From positions 62,001 to 126,000 of the forward strand of contig NZ_JANYUY010000007.1 in the NCBI RefSeq assembly GCF_025060755.1: 64,000 bases of DNA. The letters are read 5' to 3'. Each line of letters begins with the position of its first letter. The stretch's first letter is position 1. Below the pieces are notes generated by a model. It saw nothing but the letters and a program-made list of their open reading frames with translations. It was not told the DNA's origin and did not search any database. The position numbers were made by a program, and so were the translations under genes. Of this stretch, positions 26,155 to 34,677 are shown piece after piece. This DNA comes from Paenibacillus doosanensis. GTDB taxonomy: Bacteria; Bacillota; Bacilli; Paenibacillales; NBRC-103111.

Positions 26155-26321
26155 ACAGACACGCTCCTGCAAAAAATGATGTGGATTTTTTATTTATTAA
26201 GGAAAAAGTCTCTCCTATTTTAACAGAAACATAAGCTTTTCCCAAGTTCATGTCATGTGTTTCGCCGGATGTTCATACCTTGTACTATATGGAACAAGCC
26301 GTACGAAAGGTGGACCGGAAG

Positions 26322-27371
26322 ATGTTGAGAAAGTTCGGCAGCATTATGCAAGTGAGCTTCACCTATGTCGGCACCGTTGTCGGCGCCGGGTTCGCCACCG
26401 GTCAAGAAATATTGCAATTTTTTACGCGATACGGCTGGATGGCCACCGTCACGATCGGCATTGCCAGCCTCCTTTTTGTGTGGCTAGGGATTAAGTTAAT
26501 GTTTCTTGCGCATGAAGTCAAGGCACAATCTTATGAAGATTTGAACAAGGTGCTGTTCGGCGCCAAAATAGGCGAATGGATCAGCTTGTTTACTCTGGTT
26601 ACCTTATTCGGAGTAACTACGGTGATGCTCGCTGGCGCGGGGTCCGTGTTCGAGGAACAGTTTCGTCTCCCCTTTCAAGCCGGCCTGCTCATTACGCTTC
26701 TGCTCTCCTACTTCGTGCTGAATAAAGGAATGGGAGCCATCGTCGCAGTCAACTCGATCGTCGTTCCGCTCATGCTCTGCTTCAGCTCCGTCGTCGTCTG
26801 GTATTCCTGGGACTTGCCCGGATCGGGCAATTGGCTCCAGCTCGGTTCCGACTACCCTCTGGAGAAAATATGGTTCGCTCCGTTCCTCTATGCCGCCTTT
26901 AATTTGACGATGGCACAGGGGGTGCTTGTCCCGCTCGGCGCGCAAGTGAAAGACCGCTCCGTGCTGTTCTGGGGCGGTATATGGGGAGGGGTCGCGATAG
27001 GCGTCATGCTGCTGGCCGGACATTTCGCCCTATCGGCGCAAATGCCGGGCATCTCGCAATTCGATATTCCGATGGGGCATTTGATCCGGAAAGTCGGACC
27101 GATGATTCAGTTCATGTTCGTCATGGTTATTTACGGCGAAATCTTCACGACGTTCATCGCCGACGTATACGGCCTTACGCTTCAGCTGGAGCAGCGCACC
27201 CGCTTTTCGCGCAAGCGGATACTATGGGCCGTTCTTACACTCAGCTATCTTGTCAGTCTCGCCGGCTTCAAAACGCTGCTCTCCACGCTGTACCCGCTAT
27301 TCGGTCTGATCAGCATCGCCTGGATGACGATGATGATCTGGCGCAAGACCCGCCCGGCCGGTACGAATTAA
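26322..27371 (+). CDS. ykvI: YkvI-type membrane transporter
   Basis: A 349-residue integral membrane protein, about ten helices, starting at ATG 26322 after AGGTGG. The opening FTYVGTVVGAGFATGQEILQ is the YkvI/APC-like signature, with the glycine-rich unwound helix 1 typical of LeuT-fold transporters. The substrate is unknown. Its last 75 bp overlap the 3' end of a convergent membrane protein gene. Confidence 0.85.
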   Translation: MLRKFGSIMQVSFTYVGTVVGAGFATGQEILQFFTRYGWMATVTIGIASLLFVWLGIKLMFLAHEVKAQSYEDLNKVLFGAKIGEWISLFTLVTLFGVTTVMLAGAGSVFEEQFRLPFQAGLLITLLLSYFVLNKGMGAIVAVNSIVVPLMLCFSSVVVWYSWDLPGSGNWLQLGSDYPLEKIWFAPFLYAAFNLTMAQGVLVPLGAQVKDRSVLFWGGIWGGVAIGVMLLAGHFALSAQMPGISQFDIPMGHLIRKVGPMIQFMFVMVIYGEIFTTFIADVYGLTLQLEQRTRFSRKRILWAVLTLSYLVSLAGFKTLLSTLYPLFGLISIAWMTMMIWRKTRPAGTN

Positions 27372-27725
27372 CGACAAGACGACGCCGAGGCGCAAAATCA
27401 TGAACAGCATCCCGAGCAGAGTGAACACAAATCCGCACAGCAAATAGCCGTAATGATAGAGCGGATAGCTTGCGGCGTCGCGGATAACGGCCACCGCATC
27501 GGTGAACAAAAACAAGCTGCCGATCGCAAACACCGCGATGAGCGCGTAATCGAAATAAGTCCATTGAAGCAGCATCGAGGATAAGCCCGCCAGCGGGCTT
27601 TCCTGCGTTTCTTCCCCGCTCCGGTTTCTCTGCTTCCGCTGCATGAAAAGCCATATCAGCATGACGGCCGAGGCGGTTACCAAGAGACCGACCGCGCCGC
27701 CGAGAATGGCCAACATTAATTTCAA
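27297..27725 (-). CDS. Four-helix membrane protein
   Basis: 142 residues, probably from TTG 27725 after GGGGTGA (ATG 27716 is the alternative). About four hydrophobic segments (4-26, 60-80, 90-118 with a turn), Arg/Glu-rich loops, and a hydrophilic tail of 25 residues encoded antisense to ykvI. No family is recognised. It lies 35 bp after the next gene and probably shares its transcript. Confidence 0.65.
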   Translation of the reverse strand: MKLMLAILGGAVGLLVTASAVMLIWLFMQRKQRNRSGEETQESPLAGLSSMLLQWTYFDYALIAVFAIGSLFLFTDAVAVIRDAASYPLYHYGYLLCGFVFTLLGMLFMILRLGVVLSLIRTGRAGLAPDHHRHPGDADQTE

Positions 27726-27760
27726 ATCGAGTCACCCCATTATCTCTTTATACATAACGA

Positions 27761-28054
27761 TCAGTAAGGCTGAATGGACAGTTCATATACGAGCCATACC
27801 GATAAGGCGAAGGCAAGCAGCGGGAATACGGCGAGCAGCACTGTCAGCGCGGGGGCCGGGAGCGCTCCGGCTCTGCGCCATACGTACGCCCGGTTCCATC
27901 GAAGAAGGCCGGGCTCCGCGCTCTCCTCTTCCTCCGCAGCATGCGTGTGCGCCTGCTCCGGCTCCGAAGACTGGCTCTGGTTCAGCTTGATCTTCCCCCG
28001 CTTCCAGCCGACATGATACGTAATTTCCCGCTGCGTTCGCTGCTCTTGTTCCAT
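27761..28054 (-). CDS. Small tail-anchored membrane protein
   Basis: 97 residues from ATG 28054, preceded by GGGGGAG. The N-terminal half is charged and Gln/Glu/His-rich. A single hydrophobic segment near residues 66-90 ends the protein (VYELSIQPY). Likely first gene of a two-gene unit with the membrane protein downstream. Function unknown. Confidence 0.65.
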   Translation of the reverse strand: MEQEQRTQREITYHVGWKRGKIKLNQSQSSEPEQAHTHAAEEEESAEPGLLRWNRAYVWRRAGALPAPALTVLLAVFPLLAFALSVWLVYELSIQPY

Positions 28055-28142
28055 GATTTGCTCCCCCGTTCGTTATACTATATACTATAGTATTTATATA
28101 CTCTAGAAAAAGCAATGGGTTTCACAAAAAGGAGGTTGCGGA

Positions 28143-28904
28143 ATGAACAAAGTTGCAGCGGTTACCGGCGGCGCGCAGGGCATCGGCAAAGCCGTCTCCC
28201 TCGCCTTTGCCAAGGCGGGCTACGAAGTGTCGATAGCGGACATCGACAAGGAAGCCGGCCTTGAACTCGTCAAGGAAATTCACGAAGCCGGCGGCAAGTC
28301 GCTGTTCATGTGCGTCAATGTCGCCAAGGAGCAGGAGGTCGCCCGCTGGATGCAGGTCACGCTCTCGGAGCTCGGGCGAATCGACGTGCTCGTGAACAAC
28401 GCGGGGATCGGCCGCAGCGGTTCGATGCTGGAGCTTCCCGTGGAGCTGTTCGACGAAGTGATCGGCGTGAACCTCCGCGGCGCCTTCCTCTGCTCGCAGC
28501 AGGCTGCCGCTGCAATGAAACGCCAGGGCGGCGGCTGCATCGTGAATATGGCCTCGACGCGGGCGCTGATGTCGGAGGCGGATACGGAAGCCTATTCAGC
28601 CTCCAAGGGCGGTCTGCTGGCGCTGACCCATGCGATGGCCGTCAGCCTGGGCCGCTACGGCATCCGCGTCAACGCCGTCAGTCCGGGCTGGATCGAAACG
28701 GCCGATTGGCAGAAGCTGTCCCGCCGCAAGCAGCCCGTGCACAGCGAACGCGACCGGCTGCAGCATCCGGTCGGGAGAGTCGGCACGCCGGAGGATATCG
28801 CCGCGGCGTGCTTATATTTGACCGGCGAGTATGCCGGCTTCATTACCGGGCAAAATCTCGTCATCGACGGCGGCATGACCGTCAAGATGATCTACGAGGA
28901 ATAA
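28143..28904 (+). CDS. Short-chain dehydrogenase/reductase
   Basis: 253 residues with a classical SDR fold: NAD(P)-binding TGGAQGIG at 8-15, Asp33/Asp35 after strand 2 suggesting NAD(H) preference, NNAG at 85-88, catalytic Ser138, Tyr151 and Lys155, and a C-terminal GQNLVIDGG. Resembles glucose-1-dehydrogenase or 3-oxoacyl-reductase-like SDRs; substrate unknown. AAAGGAGG precedes the ATG. It is followed 26 bp later by a transporter gene, so they may be co-transcribed. Confidence 0.92.
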   Translation: MNKVAAVTGGAQGIGKAVSLAFAKAGYEVSIADIDKEAGLELVKEIHEAGGKSLFMCVNVAKEQEVARWMQVTLSELGRIDVLVNNAGIGRSGSMLELPVELFDEVIGVNLRGAFLCSQQAAAAMKRQGGGCIVNMASTRALMSEADTEAYSASKGGLLALTHAMAVSLGRYGIRVNAVSPGWIETADWQKLSRRKQPVHSERDRLQHPVGRVGTPEDIAAACLYLTGEYAGFITGQNLVIDGGMTVKMIYEE

Positions 28905-28930
28905 TACTTCAGCAAGGAGCTTGTTCATCC

Positions 28931-29854
28931 ATGTGGTTTGTGTTTGCAGCCGCTTCGGCCGTTTGCTTCGGCCTAAGAGGCATATTGTATCAATGGACGT
29001 CGCAGCGGCCGATCGACCGTAATCTGCTGCTGCTCGGCGTCTACTTATCCGGCACGATCATAGCGTTTGCCGTGAACGCATTCGTCCGGCAGCCGTGGAG
29101 CCCGGGCTGCTGGGTCGGCGTATGGATGGGACTGTTCTCGTTCATCTCCAACGCGTCAATGTACCGGGGCTTTGCCGTCGGCAGAGCGTCGGTCATCGCC
29201 ATGTTTACCGGCCTCCCCCCTGTCGTCGTCGTGACTCTGGCTTATTTGCTCTGGGGAGAGCGGCTGAATATGTGGCAAACCTGCTCGTTTGCCGTCATCG
29301 TGCTCGGCATTTTGATGATCCGCTACTCGAACGACATCTCGCTGCGCAACCTGCAAGGAGCGGGCTGGGGAGCACTGACGATGATCGCTTTCGGCATCAC
29401 CGATTTGTCTTCGAAGAAGGCGACCATGCTGGGAGCGGAGACGCTCCCTACGCTGATGCTGATGTACGTGACCGGAACGGTGCTGTTCGGCGCCGCTTGG
29501 TATGCGGGCAGGCGCAAGCTTGCCGCCGCCCGGGCGATTGCCGCGGCCTCCTCCGAGGTTCGGCAGTCCGTCGCCGAAGCGGCAGCCGGCAAGGCGTCTC
29601 CGGCCGCATGGACGGCTCCCCGGACGCTGCTGTGGGGCATGGTCGTCGGCCTGACCAACATCTCCGGCATGATGCTCGTCATGCCTGCGTTCAAGCTCGG
29701 CGTCACCGGCCTCGTATCCGTCGTCATTGCCATGAACGTCGTCTTCGTCCTGCTGTATGCCCGTTTCGTCCTGAAAGAACGATTCACCAAGCTGGAAGCC
29801 GGCGGCCTTACCTGCGCGCTGATCGGCATTATTATACTGCGCTTAGCGGCCTAA
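28931..29854 (+). CDS. EamA/DMT-family transporter
   Basis: A 307-residue protein with about ten membrane helices in two EamA halves (first ending ILMIRYSN, second ending GIIILRLAA), the conserved end-of-repeat pattern. An Ala/Ser-rich loop near residues 200-232 joins them. The ATG at 28931 follows AAGGAG. The frame is also open through the SDR gene, but that part is out of frame with the real SDR product. Substrate unknown; it may export the product of the neighbouring dehydrogenase. Confidence 0.88.
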   Translation: MWFVFAAASAVCFGLRGILYQWTSQRPIDRNLLLLGVYLSGTIIAFAVNAFVRQPWSPGCWVGVWMGLFSFISNASMYRGFAVGRASVIAMFTGLPPVVVVTLAYLLWGERLNMWQTCSFAVIVLGILMIRYSNDISLRNLQGAGWGALTMIAFGITDLSSKKATMLGAETLPTLMLMYVTGTVLFGAAWYAGRRKLAAARAIAAASSEVRQSVAEAAAGKASPAAWTAPRTLLWGMVVGLTNISGMMLVMPAFKLGVTGLVSVVIAMNVVFVLLYARFVLKERFTKLEAGGLTCALIGIIILRLAA

Positions 29855-29860
29855 TGCGCA

Positions 29861-29907
29861 CGAAAAAAAACTTCAACTTCCCGGCAGCGGAGTTGAAGTT
29901 TTTTTCG
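29861..29907. terminator. Bidirectional terminator
   Basis: A 17-bp A/T-flanked stem (29861-29878 with 29891-29907) follows the DMT gene. The opposing glycosyltransferase gene ends about 100 bp away. Confidence 0.85.
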
Positions 29908-30005
29908 TGTTACGGGCCGGCGAAGCCGGGCGGCCGGGACGGAGGCGGAGCGGATTCGCCGCAATCGGATAACGTCGGCTTCCCGCTCTCCCGCCTCTTG
30001 CCTGA

Positions 30006-31136
30006 CTATTCCGTCCGCCGATAGGGCCGGTAGACGTTCTTCAGCTGCTGCACGACCCGCGTCATCGAATACGATTTTCGCGCTTTATCCCAGGCAACGC
30101 GCCCCAGGTTATACCGGTAAATGCGATCGCTGCTCACCTTCTCCAAGGCGCTTGTCAACGAAGCCACATCCCCTACGGGCACAAGAAGCCCGTTATGCCC
30201 ATGCTCGATTTGCTCGGGAATGCCGCCCACATTCGTGCCGATCAGCGCCAAGCCGCACAGCGCGGCTTCGGCGAATACCGAACCGAATGCCTCGGCCCGG
30301 GACGGCAGCACAAACACGTCGAAGAACGGCATGAAATCCTCCGGATGCAGCATATACCCGTAAAAAATGATTTCCTCGTAAATATTCAATTCGATCGCCA
30401 TTTGCTCCAGCTCCGGCCGAATCGGGCCGTCGCCGATCAGATGCAGAACGAAGGGAATGCCCTTCTTCTTCAGCTCGGCGCAGGCGAGCAGCAGCGTATC
30501 GAGCCCTTTGGCCGGCACGAGACGGCATACCGTAATCAGCTGCGGTATTTTGTTCTCGTGAGCCACCGGCCGAAACCGCTTCTCATCGAAGCCGTTCGGA
30601 ATCACCCCGATCCTCTCGGGTTCTTGCACATATTCCGCCAAGTATTGCTTGAAGGAATTGGAGACGGTTAAAAGCTGATCCATCCGTGCTTCAAGCTCTC
30701 TATAGATCGAGGTCAAAAATTTGTGCTCGGGGCCGCTCTCCTTGATTTTGCCGTTCAATATAAGCTCGCGCTCATAACTGGAGTGAACGGTCATCAGCAC
30801 CGGCTTATCCGGGTACAGCTGCTTCATCACAAGTGCGGCAATCGGATGGTGGGCATGGATCAGATCGAACGATTTGTTCATCCTCAGCTTCGTCCACCAA
30901 ACATAATCTTTATACGTTTGAATGTATTTATCCACGACAGGATGTCCCGCATAGCGTTCCCAATCAAAAGTTGTGAATTGTACCGGCTCCGTTCCTTTGC
31001 CTCTTACACGCTTCGGCAGGGAGAACAGCTCCATTTCCCAGCCCCGTTTGTTGAAGCGCTCCAGCATAAAGGGAATCATCGAAGATACGCCGCCCGGCTG
31101 CTCGGGAGGAAAAAACAATGCTTGTAAAATGTTCAT
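30006..31136 (-). CDS. GT4-family glycosyltransferase
   Basis: 376 residues, GT-B fold, retaining. N-terminal FFPPEQPGGVSSMIPFML is the acceptor-side glycine loop; the C-terminal donor site has VCRLVPAKGLDTLL and PSRAEAFGSVFAEAALCG with the E-x7-E pair. Such enzymes transfer sugars from UDP- or GDP-donors to lipids, proteins or cell-wall polymers. ATG 31136 has GGAGG five bases upstream. It stands alone, with no polysaccharide cluster around, so the acceptor is open. Confidence 0.9.
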   Translation of the reverse strand: MNILQALFFPPEQPGGVSSMIPFMLERFNKRGWEMELFSLPKRVRGKGTEPVQFTTFDWERYAGHPVVDKYIQTYKDYVWWTKLRMNKSFDLIHAHHPIAALVMKQLYPDKPVLMTVHSSYERELILNGKIKESGPEHKFLTSIYRELEARMDQLLTVSNSFKQYLAEYVQEPERIGVIPNGFDEKRFRPVAHENKIPQLITVCRLVPAKGLDTLLLACAELKKKGIPFVLHLIGDGPIRPELEQMAIELNIYEEIIFYGYMLHPEDFMPFFDVFVLPSRAEAFGSVFAEAALCGLALIGTNVGGIPEQIEHGHNGLLVPVGDVASLTSALEKVSSDRIYRYNLGRVAWDKARKSYSMTRVVQQLKNVYRPYRRTE

Positions 31137-31378
31137 GATAGCCTCCGTGATGGACCCGTTAATTTTTCCAACCATTCACAGGAAATGTCCAGTCGATAGG
31201 TCGTTTTTTCAAACGATCCTATCTACATCGTATCAGCATTGAAAAGCCACTACAAGGGTATCCGCCAAAAGAAGCGCATGAAAAAAACGGTTGAAAATAA
31301 AGTGAAACGCAACGATAGCGGACCTTTTAGCGTATACATAAGGGATTTTATTACATTTTACGGAGGAAATGCTTCTTA

Positions 31379-31483
31379 ATGAAAAAGATAATTTTAGGAT
31401 TGATACTGGGGAATAAGGTGAAATATGTACCGGCCTCATCTTCGGTCGATTTGCTTGACGAGTATGTCAACTCCTTAAAATAA
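31379..31483 (+). CDS. 34-residue orphan small protein
   Basis: ATG 31379 opens a frame for MKKIILGLILGNKVKYV, a Ser-rich turn, then a helical acidic end (DLLDEYVNSLK). GGAGG lies 12 bases upstream, a little far. A TTGAAA-like -35 is at 31291 and a short hairpin terminator follows the stop. The amphipathic basic/hydrophobic start and acidic end are unlike any family I know. Confidence 0.4.
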   Translation: MKKIILGLILGNKVKYVPASSSVDLLDEYVNSLK

Positions 31484-31498
31484 AACAACCCGTTATCG

Positions 31499-31523
31499 AA
31501 GAGATGCTCCAGGGCATCTCTTT
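31499..31523 (+). terminator. Short terminator after the 34-residue ORF
   Basis: aagagatgc pairs with gcatctctt across a 6-base loop, with a short T-rich tail (CTCTTTAC). Confidence 0.5.
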
Positions 31524-31609
31524 ACTGCGTTGACTCCGAATTGCGCGAATCCATGTACGGAAGCTCTCAACATTTATACTCTTGCAGCCGATAAATGAAG
31601 AAGTCCGCC

Positions 31610-31668
31610 GCAAATGAAGTCAAAGCGCATGTATTTTTATATAAAATCGAATGTATGTTTGGTATAAT
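31610..31668 (+). promoter_or_regulatory. Promoter region of the GGDEF gene with a shared motif
   Basis: A TATAAT at 31663-31668 is the best -10. At 31610-31622 lies gcaaatgaagtca, which recurs within the perfect palindrome upstream of yjcZ at 38903-38920. Here the second palindrome arm is degraded. Confidence 0.4.
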
Positions 31669-31711
31669 GAATGGTAATCTTCCTTATTGAATGCGAGGGT
31701 CCCTGCCGACT

Positions 31712-32854
31712 ATGAATGCCTTTTCCCTGTCCGACTTATGGAACGGTCCCTTGGGAGCCGTCCTCTCTTATACGATTATTTTATCGATATTGCTGGTGAA
31801 CCTGCTCGTCTCCATCCGCCTGCTCCTGACCCGCCGAAAAATCGGATACTTCTCCCTGATGCTGTCGCTGCTCATTCTAATGACGCAGTACGTGCAGCTG
31901 ACCGTTTTTGAGTTTACGCAAGATCAAAGCGATGTGTCGAACTTCGTGGCGATGCTGCTCAAGCTGCTGTCGTTTCTGCTGATCAACACCGGCATGTATC
32001 AGCTCTACAACCCGACAAAGTGGAAGGATTCCGTCGTGTTCCTGCTCTGCCTTGGCGTCACGATTGCGGTCTCGGCTACATATTGGTTTATACCGGACTG
32101 GCTGCAGGGCGGCGGCGAACAAATTCCGATGCTGAAGCCGCTCGGTATGGATCTGTATTTATTTTTGCTCATTTTCGTCAGCTTCCTTCTCGTCAATCCG
32201 CGAATCGGGCAGAACGGCAAATATCAGGTCATGCTGACCTTATACTTTTGCTCGCATATGATTCATATGGCGAATATGTATTTGTTCGGCAATAGCCAGA
32301 CCGTGCTTACCAAATTCGAGCAGCTGATTCCGATGGCGTTTCATCTTGTCTTGTTCCTGTTCATCTTCGAGAGGATCATCGAAATTATGCAGGCGATTTA
32401 TCATTCTTCCATTACGGACGGCTTAACGAAGCTGTATAACCGCAAATACTTCTATAACCGTGTGGCGCAGCATATCGCGCAAAAAATTAACGTTTCCGTC
32501 ATTTTCAGCGACATCGACAATTTCAAAAAGCTAAATGACACGAAGGGACATCATATGGGCGATCTGGTGCTGAAACAGGTGGCGCAAATCGTGAAGGAAG
32601 AGGCGGAGGAAGTCGGCATATGCGGCAGATACGGAGGCGAGGAGATGGTCGTTCTCGTGACGGACAGCGAAGTGAATGCGAATGAGCTAGCCGAGCGCAT
32701 ACGGACGCGGGTGGAGGCCGAAACCATCGTAACCGTAAGCATGGGCTTCAGCCGCTACAGCAAAAACATCTCGGCGGACGAGCTGATCAAGCAAGCGGAC
32801 GAAGCGATGTACAAAGCCAAAACGAGCGGCAAAAACAAGGTGGTCGCCTTTTGA
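31712..32854 (+). CDS. Membrane GGDEF-domain protein (putative diguanylate cyclase)
   Basis: About 380 residues: an N-terminal membrane module of six to seven helices, then a cytosolic GGDEF domain. The active-site loop is GRYGGEEMVVLV, a GGEEM variant in which the usual terminal Phe is Met; the two Gly and two acidic residues needed for catalysis remain. DIDNFKKLNDTKGHHMGD carries the metal-binding Asp and substrate Asn/Asp. An RxxD inhibitory site is not obvious. Product would be c-di-GMP. ATG 31712 (GAGGG 12 bases upstream) or 31691 may start it. No phosphodiesterase gene is adjacent. Confidence 0.88.
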   Translation: MNAFSLSDLWNGPLGAVLSYTIILSILLVNLLVSIRLLLTRRKIGYFSLMLSLLILMTQYVQLTVFEFTQDQSDVSNFVAMLLKLLSFLLINTGMYQLYNPTKWKDSVVFLLCLGVTIAVSATYWFIPDWLQGGGEQIPMLKPLGMDLYLFLLIFVSFLLVNPRIGQNGKYQVMLTLYFCSHMIHMANMYLFGNSQTVLTKFEQLIPMAFHLVLFLFIFERIIEIMQAIYHSSITDGLTKLYNRKYFYNRVAQHIAQKINVSVIFSDIDNFKKLNDTKGHHMGDLVLKQVAQIVKEEAEEVGICGRYGGEEMVVLVTDSEVNANELAERIRTRVEAETIVTVSMGFSRYSKNISADELIKQADEAMYKAKTSGKNKVVAF

Positions 32855-32959
32855 CGGTTGCCGTAATTAGAAGAGAGTCCCCTTCACCCTGCCGCACGAT
32901 AAATAGTCTGATGAATACAGGCCCGGACAAGTATGATCGGTTCGGGCTCTATCTATCTT

Positions 32960-33166
32960 CTATTCTATAACGAATAAAGTGTCCAAGGGCTGTTCGAGCA
33001 GATCGCTCAGCCGTTTGGCGGTTGCCGGCCCGACCGATTTAACCGATCGTTCAAGCAAACTGATATACGAAGGACTCAGGCCCGACTGCTTGGCCAGCTC
33101 TCTTTGCGACATCCCCTTAATAATTCTCGCCCTCACGAAAGCGTTCGAATTGGTCTTTATCTTCAT
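32960..33166 (-). CDS. Small XRE-family DNA-binding protein
   Basis: 68 residues, essentially one helix-turn-helix domain: RARIIKGMSQRELAKQSGLS, then PSYISLLERSVKSVG. GGGGGAG is seven bases before ATG 33166. Read away from a second XRE gene. The pair with repeats between resembles a mutual repressor switch. Confidence 0.85.
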   Translation of the reverse strand: MKIKTNSNAFVRARIIKGMSQRELAKQSGLSPSYISLLERSVKSVGPATAKRLSDLLEQPLDTLFVIE

Positions 33167-33212
33167 CCATGAGCTCCCCCTTTCTCCATTGATTTCATTA
33201 TACTCACTTAAT

Positions 33213-33318
33213 TTTACTTTTGCAATAATAAATGTTTACTTTTGTATCTATATGTAAAACGTTGAAATTACAGATGTTTACTGTTATTATAATAAAGCTA
33301 ATCATTTGTTTACTTTTG
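33213..33318. repeat. Four phased direct repeats TTTACTTTTG between XRE genes
   Basis: TTTACTTTTG occurs exactly at 33213, 33235 and 33309, and as TTTACTGTTA at 33277. Start-to-start distances (22, 42 and 32 bp) are close to two, four and three DNA turns, putting the copies on one face of the helix. They cover the divergent promoter region. Confidence 0.6.
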
Positions 33319-33338
33319 GTAAAATGCGGGTGTTGCGG

Positions 33339-33764
33339 ATGAACTTTTACGAGCAGTTGCGCGATATGCGCAAATTGAAAGGCTTTACCATCAGGGAATT
33401 GGCCGATCGTTCAGGCGTTTCCGCAGCGTATATTTCTCAGCTGGAGAACGGCAATCGCGGCGTCCCTTCGCCGGACGTGCTGATGAAACTGTCTGAAGGG
33501 CTGAACACTCCCTATTCGGAATTGATGGAAATTGCGGGCTATCTCGAAGCCAACGTCCCGCGAAGCGATAACGTTTCCAAACCGTTGGTCAATCTACGCC
33601 GCTTATTGCGCGAGAACGAGCTGATCTTCGACGGCATTCATTTGAGCGAACAGGACAAGGAATGGATTGAACGGATGCTTACCGCGCTGTTCTGGCGGGA
33701 TAAGAAGCGGCTTGAAGAAGCAGCGGGCGAATCCGGCGATAACGGCGAACCGGGGCCGGAATGA
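33339..33764 (+). CDS. XRE-family transcriptional regulator
   Basis: 141 residues: N-terminal helix-turn-helix (MRKLKGFTIRELADRSGVS, then AAYISQLENGNRGVP), a linker, and a C-terminal helical part with LIFDGIHLSEQDKEWIERML, a pattern I recall in Bacillales XRE regulators, perhaps for oligomerisation. ATG 33339 is chosen for its alignment with the domain; the frame opens at 33306 inside the repeats. A terminator follows. Targets probably include its own promoter. Confidence 0.82.
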   Translation: MNFYEQLRDMRKLKGFTIRELADRSGVSAAYISQLENGNRGVPSPDVLMKLSEGLNTPYSELMEIAGYLEANVPRSDNVSKPLVNLRRLLRENELIFDGIHLSEQDKEWIERMLTALFWRDKKRLEEAAGESGDNGEPGPE

Positions 33765-33838
33765 CGGCATCCCCCCGGGCTGCAAGGAGCCATTCCGCGG
33801 CAAGTTCTTCCGAGCGATAACGAACCGAACGGCACAAA

Positions 33839-33897
33839 AAAATCCCGCTTTTCCCGGTACTCCATCAAGGAGCGGCCCGGAATGCGGGATTTTCTTT
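33839..33897. terminator. Terminator between XRE gene and queC
   Basis: aaaatcccgc (33839-33848) pairs with gcgggatttt (33884-33893), with a folded interior and A/T runs on both sides. Confidence 0.75.
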
Positions 33898-33919
33898 TAA
33901 CTTTCCAGATGAACCTGGT

Positions 33920-34627
33920 TTAAACCTGCTTGTATGCAATAGGGTCCGTCTCTCCGGCTTCCGCAAAGCCTTTGAGGCGCAGCCTGCAGCTGTCGCAAAC
34001 CCCGCATGCTTCCGCCTCGCCGTTATAGCAGGACGTCGTCAAATGATAAGGCACGTTCAGGCGCATGCCCTGACGAATAATCTCCGCTTTGCTCCACTGA
34101 CCGAGCGGCGTTGCGATGCGCAGCGGCTTTCCTTCGACGCCGACACGGGTGGCGAGCTCCATCACTTCCTGCACCTTCTGAATAAACTCCGGACGGCAGT
34201 CGGGATAGCCGCTGTAATCCAGCGCGTTCACGCCGATGTACACGGCCTCCGCCCCCGTTACTTCCGCATAAGAAGTGGCGATGGACAGAAACAGCAGGTT
34301 GCGTCCCGGCACGTACGTCACCGGAATTTCGGAGTCCGCCTCCTCCTGAGGCTTGGTCATATCCGGCACCGCTATCGTCTCGTCGGTGAGCGCGCTGCCC
34401 CCGAAATCCTTCAGGAAACCGAGCGAGATCACTTTGTGGCGATCCGCCACGCCGTAATATGCGGCGACCTGGCGGGCATTCTCCAGCTCTACCTTATGCC
34501 GTTGGCCGTAGTCGAACGTGATCGGGAACAGCTCGTAGCCCTGCTCCTTCGCGAGCCCCATACATGTCGTACTGTCCAATCCCCCGCTTAAAATGATGAC
34601 CGCTCGTTTCGTTTGCTCTGTTGTCAT
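33920..34627 (-). CDS. queC: 7-cyano-7-deazaguanine synthase QueC
   Basis: 235 residues. ATP-dependent conversion of 7-carboxy-7-deazaguanine to preQ0 in the queuosine pathway. The PP-loop SGGLDSTT is at 14-21, and the zinc site CYNGEAEACGVCDSC near 199-213 has all four Cys. It is the last gene of queD-queE-queC, 51 bp after queE. No queF follows before the terminator. Confidence 0.96.
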   Translation of the reverse strand: MTTEQTKRAVIILSGGLDSTTCMGLAKEQGYELFPITFDYGQRHKVELENARQVAAYYGVADRHKVISLGFLKDFGGSALTDETIAVPDMTKPQEEADSEIPVTYVPGRNLLFLSIATSYAEVTGAEAVYIGVNALDYSGYPDCRPEFIQKVQEVMELATRVGVEGKPLRIATPLGQWSKAEIIRQGMRLNVPYHLTTSCYNGEAEACGVCDSCRLRLKGFAEAGETDPIAYKQV

Positions 34628-34677
34628 TTCCGTTTCACACCTTTATTTTAACTTTCATTCATCTCTTGAAATTCGAA

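Noticed and set aside
28310-28930. Upstream extension of the DMT transporter through the SDR gene
   Set aside because: It is an alternative frame of the SDR coding sequence, Arg-rich and without family features.
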